Source: Bacteroidota bacterium (GTDB taxonomy: Bacteria; Bacteroidota; Ignavibacteria; Ignavibacteriales; Ignavibacteriaceae). From it: a DNA stretch of 10,476 bases. The translations under genes and the position numbers were made by a program. A model generated the notes under the pieces. The model did not search any database. It worked only from the letters and a program-made list of their open reading frames with translations, and was not told the DNA's origin. Location: positions 1 through 10,476 of the forward strand of contig JAEXTA010000116.1 in assembly GCA_023453665.1 (NCBI GenBank), written 5' to 3'. Positions 6,499-10,476 of this stretch are shown here, one piece after another; position 1 is the first letter of the stretch; the number at the start of each line of letters is the position of its first letter.

Positions 6499-7455
6499 AT
6501 GAGGAACAAAAAAATATTTATAAGCATTACAGTATTTGTAATATTCTGCTTTACTTCTTTATTTCCGCAGGAACAACTCAAACAAAAATTTGTTTTACTT
6601 CCCTTCTATTCAATTGGTGTTGATTCAATTACACTGATTACTGCTGAATCAATACTAAGAACGGAAATAAGTAAACTCTCCTCGATGGAAATGATTTCTG
6701 CTAAACAAATAAGGAATTTTCTGGATGATGAAATGTGCAATGAAACAGAATGTGCAATCACAGCGGGCAAAAGTTTAGATGCCGATAAAGTTTTGTTGTG
6801 CAGGCTTTCATCCCTCGGAGAAAAAATCATCACTCAATATTTCCTCATTGACGTTAAAACTGAAAATGAAATTTTAATTGATCAGGTAACTGCACTTAAT
6901 GTTGAGGAACTTGAAACCGTAATGAAGCGGGTTGCTTCAAGTGTTGTGAAAGTTGAATCTGCAGTCTCAAGTGCCGAAGTCGGTAATATTATTGAACTGG
7001 AATCACTTGAACCTTTAAGAAGAGGAACAAGAAAAAATATAGGACTATCATTCGGATACCTTTTTCCTATGAGCGGTTATGACGGCAGCGAAGAAAAATC
7101 TATGGTGTTTGATTTCCGCGCAGGTTATGAACTTGAAGAAGCAACTGTCGGAATGATGCTTGGTATCCGTAAAGGTTTTGCAATGAACATTTATGGTTCA
7201 TACCTATTGACTAAAACAGATGTGTGCCCTTATATCGGCGGTGCATTCGGGTTTCACTGGGTTACACATAACGACTGGATAAACTACGGCGGCATTCAGG
7301 ATAAAAAAAAGGATGATGGTTTTGAATTTACTTTACATTCTGGTTTAAGATTATTCAGAACATATAATTTCCAGGTACTGATAAATCTGGATTTCATTTA
7401 TACACTTAATGACTTTGACGATAAAGCAGTTGTTCTTACTATAGGAATTTTATAA
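6499..7455 (+). CDS. Exported protein: CsgG/TolB-N-like domain followed by beta-rich, barrel-like C-terminus
   Basis: A 318-residue protein with a signal peptide (1-23, LFP then Gln24). Residues about 29-155 resemble the CsgG/TolB-N-like periplasmic fold. FVLLPFYSIGV (31-41) is the usual first strand, ILRTEISKL (52-60) the helix, then MEMISAKQIRNFLDDE, a conserved-looking cysteine pair (Cys80, Cys85, CNETEC), AGKSLDADKVLLCRLSSLGEKI (parts of 89-110) and FLIDVKTENE (115-124). Proteins of this type read as 'gene product of a given name is bound at the envelope', and exact ligands are unknown. After a linker (about 156-178), residues 179-318 form alternating strands (IGLSFGYLF, MVFDFRAGY, VGMMLGIRKG, MNIYGSYL, GGAFGFHW, VVLTIGIL) typical of a small outer-membrane barrel. 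The start is set by CGGGGG at 6488-6493, 5 bases before the ATG. It appears to be a single-gene unit. Confidence 0.7.
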   Translation: MRNKKIFISITVFVIFCFTSLFPQEQLKQKFVLLPFYSIGVDSITLITAESILRTEISKLSSMEMISAKQIRNFLDDEMCNETECAITAGKSLDADKVLLCRLSSLGEKIITQYFLIDVKTENEILIDQVTALNVEELETVMKRVASSVVKVESAVSSAEVGNIIELESLEPLRRGTRKNIGLSFGYLFPMSGYDGSEEKSMVFDFRAGYELEEATVGMMLGIRKGFAMNIYGSYLLTKTDVCPYIGGAFGFHWVTHNDWINYGGIQDKKKDDGFEFTLHSGLRLFRTYNFQVLINLDFIYTLNDFDDKAVVLTIGIL

Positions 7456-7462
7456 GTCTTCT

Positions 7463-7534
7463 GCCGGTGATACGGCTGTTAAAAATCATCGCTTTCTTTA
7501 CCGGAGAAAAAAGATTTTTAACAGCTTCACCGGT
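7463..7534 (+). terminator. Long hairpin after the CsgG-like gene, possible terminator or RNA structure
   Basis: The outer arms GCCGGTGA (7463-7470) and TCACCGGT (7527-7534, one G-T pair) and the inner arms GCTGTTAAAAATC (7475-7487) and GATTTTTAACAGC (7513-7525) can form about 21 base pairs, with a 4-versus-1 base internal loop and a 25-base loop. The structure starts 8 bases after the stop codon, which suits transcript ending or 3' end protection. There is no run of T immediately after the stem; the nearest is TTTTT at 7555-7559. A canonical intrinsic terminator is therefore not proven, and a small mobile repeat (REP/MITE-like) is an alternative. Confidence 0.5.
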
Positions 7535-7537
7535 TGA

Positions 7538-7549
7538 TATAATATTATA
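7538..7549. repeat. 12-bp perfect AT palindrome
   Basis: TATAATATTATA is fully self-complementary and lies 4 bases after the long hairpin. It may be part of the same structure, a protein-binding site or chance in AT-rich DNA. Confidence 0.35.
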
Positions 7550-7553
7550 GAAG

Positions 7554-7620
7554 ATTTTTCCCATCAACCTTCATCCATCATACATCACCCATCTACTTTC
7601 CATTTATCAAAACATTCTTT
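7554..7620. repeat. 67-base G-free tract with repeated CATC motifs
   Basis: No G occurs on the plus strand from 7554 to 7620. CATC occurs five times within 32 bases, starting at 7562, 7572, 7576, 7583 and 7590, with irregular spacing. The tract lies directly upstream of the -33 element of the promoter for the protease gene. The transcript or coding strand here would be unstructured by Watson-Crick G-C pairing. Confidence 0.6.
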
Positions 7621-7648
7621 GGCATTAATAGTTTTAGTTTTATTTTTG
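7619..7648 (+). promoter_or_regulatory. Strong candidate Bacteroidota-type promoter for the tricorn-type protease gene
   Basis: TTG at 7619-7621, a 19-base spacer and TATTTTTG at 7641-7648, an exact match to TAnnTTTG. Transcription would start around 7653-7657 and give a leader of under 25 bases carrying the ribosome site GAGGA (7663-7667), 5 bases before the ATG. Spacing, box and position relative to the gene all agree. It is the best promoter match in the window. Confidence 0.65.
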
Positions 7649-7672
7649 TTGAAAATTTAAAAGAGGAACAAA

Positions 7673-10476
7673 ATGAAAAAACTATTTTCCACATTCTTAA
7701 TGATGTTTACAATTCACTGTTTATCGTTCGCACAAAATGATGCTCAATTGTACAGACATCCAGCAATTAGTCCGGATGGACTGCGAATCGCATTTTCATA
7801 TCTTGGCGATATCTGGACAGCATCAGTATTCGGTGGTGATGCCATCAGGCTGACAGTTCACGAAGCTTATGAATCATACCCGGTCTGGAGCCCTGACGGA
7901 AATAAAATAGTTTTTTCAAGCGGAAGATATGGTAATGGGGATTTGTTTGTTGTAAACTCAAAAGGCGGAACACCTGAAAGATTAACCTATCATTCAGCAA
8001 ATGACCTGGCAACAGACTGGAATGGTGACGGCAATATTTTATTCTATTCTGTAAGAGAATTTAACCAGCTTGAACGTGAACCTGAAATTTTAGCTATAAG
8101 CCAAAATGGCGGAACTGAAAAAAGAATTATGAACGCTTTAGGATTTGACGCAGTCAAATCACCTGACGGAAGGTTCATCGCTTTTACACGAAGTACCAAT
8201 ACACTTTTCCGCGAAGCGTATAAAGGTCCCGCCAACAGGAATATCTGGTTGTACGATATTCAGAATGACACTTATAAAAAAATATCAACCTCTGAATCAA
8301 ATGATTATATGCCAAAGTGGTCAGGCTCAAACACACTTTATTTTATAAGTGCTGAAACAAATAAATACAATTTATATAAAGTTAATTTATCACAGGATGG
8401 TTCTGTAACAGGCAGTGCTGAAATGTTAACTTCATTTGATGACTATGCTGTAAGGCATTTCGATATAAGTGAAGATGGTTCAAAAATTGTTTATGAAAGA
8501 GATAATCATCTATACATTCTTTCAACATCAGATAAAAAATCCCAGGTAATTAATATTAATGTTGCCGGTGATTACAGGCTTGAGCCATTCGAGTATAAAA
8601 CTTTTTCAAAAGATGCTTCTGAATATGAAATATCCCCAAACGGAAAACTTGCGGCATTTGTTGTAAGAGGTGAAGTGTTTATTAAAGAAGTTGATAAGGA
8701 AAAATCCCGAAGTGTAAATCTTTCAGAACACGCTTATCGCGATATGGATATCTGCTGGCTAAGTGATTCAACATTGTTGTTTGTATCTGACCGTGATAGT
8801 AATCAATATGATATTTTTATTGTAAGATCTGCTGATAAAAACCAGAGTAATCTTTTCAAATCACTAAAACACGAATTAATTAAAGTTACTAATTCACCCG
8901 AGGATGAATCAAATCCTGTTGTCTCTCCTGACGGGAAAAAAATTATTTATACTAAAGGTAATGCAAAAGTTATTGCAGCAGATATTTCTGCAGAAGGAAA
9001 ACTCAGCAACGAAAAAATTCTGAATAATAACTGGGCACCGTTTAATAATATCGTCTGGAGCCCCGACAGCAAGTGGATAGCTTATTCACAGGAAGATCTT
9101 TATTTCAATGAAGAAGTATTTATACTTGCAGCGGATTCTTCAGCAGGGCCATTCAATGTAAGTATGCACCCAAGATATGACGGCGATCCGTTCTGGAGCG
9201 TTGATGGTTCAAAACTCGGGTTTATCTCTTCACGCAACAACCGCAACAATGATGTTTGGTTTGCTTGGCTGAAAAAAGAAGATTGGGATAAAACTCAGCA
9301 GGATTGGGAAGATAAAGAAGCTCCTGTTGAAGAAAAATCTGATAAGAAAGATTCGAAGTCAGATGAAAAACCAAAAGTAAAAGAAATAAAAATTGATACT
9401 CAAAACATTCATGAAAGACTTCTTCAGGTTACATCATTTCCCGGTGACGAAGGTAATGTTGTTATCTCAAAGGATGGAGAAACTTTTTATTATACCGGAT
9501 CAACGAGTAATGCAAAAGGTCGTGATCTGTACAGCATTAAATGGGATGGTAAAGACCTTAAAGAAATTACCAAAGGCGGTTCAAATCCATCCGGTGTATC
9601 GATTGACAAGGACGGAAAATATTTATACTTCTTTAAACAAGGCGGTACACTAAACAGGCATGATCTTAAAGGTGATAAGGGCGAATCTCTTCCCTACTCA
9701 GCTAAAATGAAAGTTGATTATGTAACTGAACGTGAACAAATTTTTGAAGAAGCATGGAGAGCCTTGAGAGATAATTTTTATGATCCGCAGTTTCATGGAA
9801 AAAACTGGGAAAGTTTAAAACTAAAATACAAACCTCTCTGTCTTTCAGCTTCAACTGAAAATGATTTCAGGGATATGTTCAATTATATGGCTGGCGAATT
9901 GAACGCAAGTCACATGGGGCTTTATGGAAATGACAGAGCCGAAACGCTTAAAGACGCTACGGCTATGATTGGAGCTGAACTACTTCCTGTTGAAAACGGA
10001 ATGAAAGTAATACGAATAATTCCGGGTTCACCTTCCGACAGAGACAACAGTAAATTAAAAATTAATGAAATTATTTTTTCTGTTGATGGAATTAAAACAA
10101 GTGAAGCAGAAAATTTTTATTCATTACTTACAAACCGCGCAGATGAACAGGTAGTTTTAGGCGTAATTGATTCAACCGGGAATCAGAAAGATATAATAAT
10201 AAGACCCTCATCAAACATACGCCAGTTACTTTATGAAGAATGGGTCGATGCAAGAAAAAAATTAACCGAAGAATATTCCAACGGACGACTTGGTTATATA
10301 CATATTCAGGGAATGAGTATGCCAAGCTTTGAAGTTTTTGAAAGAGAACTAACAGCAGCAGGAAACGGCAAAGATGGATTAGTGATTGATGTCCGTTATA
10401 ACGGCGGTGGTTCAACAACCGATTATTTAATGGCAATACTGAATTACAAACAGCACGCCTACACAGTCCCCAGAGG
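7673..10476 (+). CDS. Exported tricorn-type S41 family peptidase, C-terminus beyond window
   Basis: Large protease of the tricorn family, thought to degrade oligopeptides; here exported to the periplasm or beyond. From the ATG at 7673 there are 934 whole codons with no stop. Layout: signal peptide (1-20, Gln21 next); about a dozen PD40/WD40-like propeller blades (about 25-680), many with the S-P-D-G signature (AISPDG, PVWSPDG, PVVSPDG, IVWSPDS); a Lys/Glu-rich linker (about 534-576) between propellers; the first core segment (about 683-752) with ASHMG carrying the family's Ser746-His747; a PDZ domain (about 764-848, IIPGSPSD); and the S41 core from GRLGYIHIQ, with IDVRYNGGG near 904-912. Tricorn's nucleophilic serine and Glu lie further on and cannot be checked. 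GAGGA at 7663-7667 supports the start. It is driven by its own promoter. Confidence 0.93.
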   Translation, partial: MKKLFSTFLMMFTIHCLSFAQNDAQLYRHPAISPDGLRIAFSYLGDIWTASVFGGDAIRLTVHEAYESYPVWSPDGNKIVFSSGRYGNGDLFVVNSKGGTPERLTYHSANDLATDWNGDGNILFYSVREFNQLEREPEILAISQNGGTEKRIMNALGFDAVKSPDGRFIAFTRSTNTLFREAYKGPANRNIWLYDIQNDTYKKISTSESNDYMPKWSGSNTLYFISAETNKYNLYKVNLSQDGSVTGSAEMLTSFDDYAVRHFDISEDGSKIVYERDNHLYILSTSDKKSQVININVAGDYRLEPFEYKTFSKDASEYEISPNGKLAAFVVRGEVFIKEVDKEKSRSVNLSEHAYRDMDICWLSDSTLLFVSDRDSNQYDIFIVRSADKNQSNLFKSLKHELIKVTNSPEDESNPVVSPDGKKIIYTKGNAKVIAADISAEGKLSNEKILNNNWAPFNNIVWSPDSKWIAYSQEDLYFNEEVFILAADSSAGPFNVSMHPRYDGDPFWSVDGSKLGFISSRNNRNNDVWFAWLKKEDWDKTQQDWEDKEAPVEEKSDKKDSKSDEKPKVKEIKIDTQNIHERLLQVTSFPGDEGNVVISKDGETFYYTGSTSNAKGRDLYSIKWDGKDLKEITKGGSNPSGVSIDKDGKYLYFFKQGGTLNRHDLKGDKGESLPYSAKMKVDYVTEREQIFEEAWRALRDNFYDPQFHGKNWESLKLKYKPLCLSASTENDFRDMFNYMAGELNASHMGLYGNDRAETLKDATAMIGAELLPVENGMKVIRIIPGSPSDRDNSKLKINEIIFSVDGIKTSEAENFYSLLTNRADEQVVLGVIDSTGNQKDIIIRPSSNIRQLLYEEWVDARKKLTEEYSNGRLGYIHIQGMSMPSFEVFERELTAAGNGKDGLVIDVRYNGGGSTTDYLMAILNYKQHAYTVPR

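Larger units (their letters stand above)
7456..7672. other. Structured intergenic region before the tricorn-type protease gene
   Basis: This 217-bp gap contains, in order, a long imperfect hairpin (7463-7534), a 12-bp AT palindrome (7538-7549), a stretch with no G on the plus strand (7554-7620), a strong Bacteroidota-type promoter (7619-7648) and a GAGGA ribosome site (7663-7667). I saw no coding potential and no recognisable RNA family. Confidence 0.75.

Noticed and set aside
6606..6833. 75-residue minus-strand ORF
   Set aside because: Antisense to the CsgG-like domain, whose plus-strand reading shows recognisable motifs.
8044..8348. Overlapping minus- and plus-strand ORFs (63 and 67 residues)
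   Set aside because: They lie out of frame inside the PD40 propeller region of the tricorn-type protease.
9393..9653. 86-residue plus-strand ORF
   Set aside because: An out-of-frame shadow inside the protease gene, which stays open in its own frame through this stretch.
10128..10436. 102-residue minus-strand ORF
   Set aside because: Antisense to the PDZ and S41 core of the protease; Leu/Arg-rich composition typical of a shadow.
7673..10476. Possible frameshift in the protease gene
   Set aside because: Codon-by-codon reading shows a continuous frame with propeller, PDZ and S41 motifs in the expected order to the window end.

Overview
The window is AT-rich, protein-dense bacterial DNA that looks like the Ignavibacteria/Bacteroidota side of the FCB group. 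Four things point there. A secreted amylase ends in a type IX secretion (T9SS) type A sorting domain with the YPNPFNPST signature typical of Ignavibacteria. Several signal peptides end just before a glutamine. Promoter-like elements match the Bacteroidota pattern TTG-N19..21-TAnnTTTG. The ornithine aminotransferase, YoaP-type acetyltransferase and tricorn-type protease are families I know from this group. The assignment is an inference from these features; no database was searched.

Layout. Bases 1-516 (minus strand) hold the N-terminal 172 codons of ornithine aminotransferase (rocD), cut by the window edge. A 257-bp divergent intergenic region (517-773) follows, with a rocD promoter element, a degenerate hexamer repeat and a 15-bp palindrome. 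On the plus strand come a large exported GH13 alpha-amylase-family enzyme (774-3626) and, 7 bp later, a small candidate lipoprotein that resembles DUF922 putative metallopeptidases but lacks the histidines expected of them (3634-4203). A probable three-gene unit follows: a hydrophobic membrane protein (4284-4913), a small beta-barrel-like exported protein (4955-5605) and a cytoplasmic GNAT-YoaP acetyltransferase (5613-6395). Next is an exported protein joining a CsgG/TolB-N-like domain to a beta-rich C-terminus (6499-7455). The 217-bp gap after it holds a long hairpin, an AT palindrome, a 67-nt stretch without G on the plus strand and a very good Bacteroidota promoter. That promoter reads into an exported tricorn-type S41 protease (7673 to the window end, C-terminus missing).

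How the genes fit together. Six of the eight genes begin with an export signal, so the region mainly encodes envelope and extracellular functions: glucan breakdown, peptide breakdown and outer-membrane or periplasmic proteins of unknown role. RocD and the GNAT-YoaP protein are the cytoplasmic exceptions. I see no prophage, insertion sequence, CRISPR array, tRNA or rRNA, and no convincing new multi-gene system. The most unusual items are the histidine-less DUF922-like lipoprotein, the structured and low-complexity intergenic tracts at 568-613 and 7463-7620, and the glutaredoxin-like CPYT motif in the YoaP domain.
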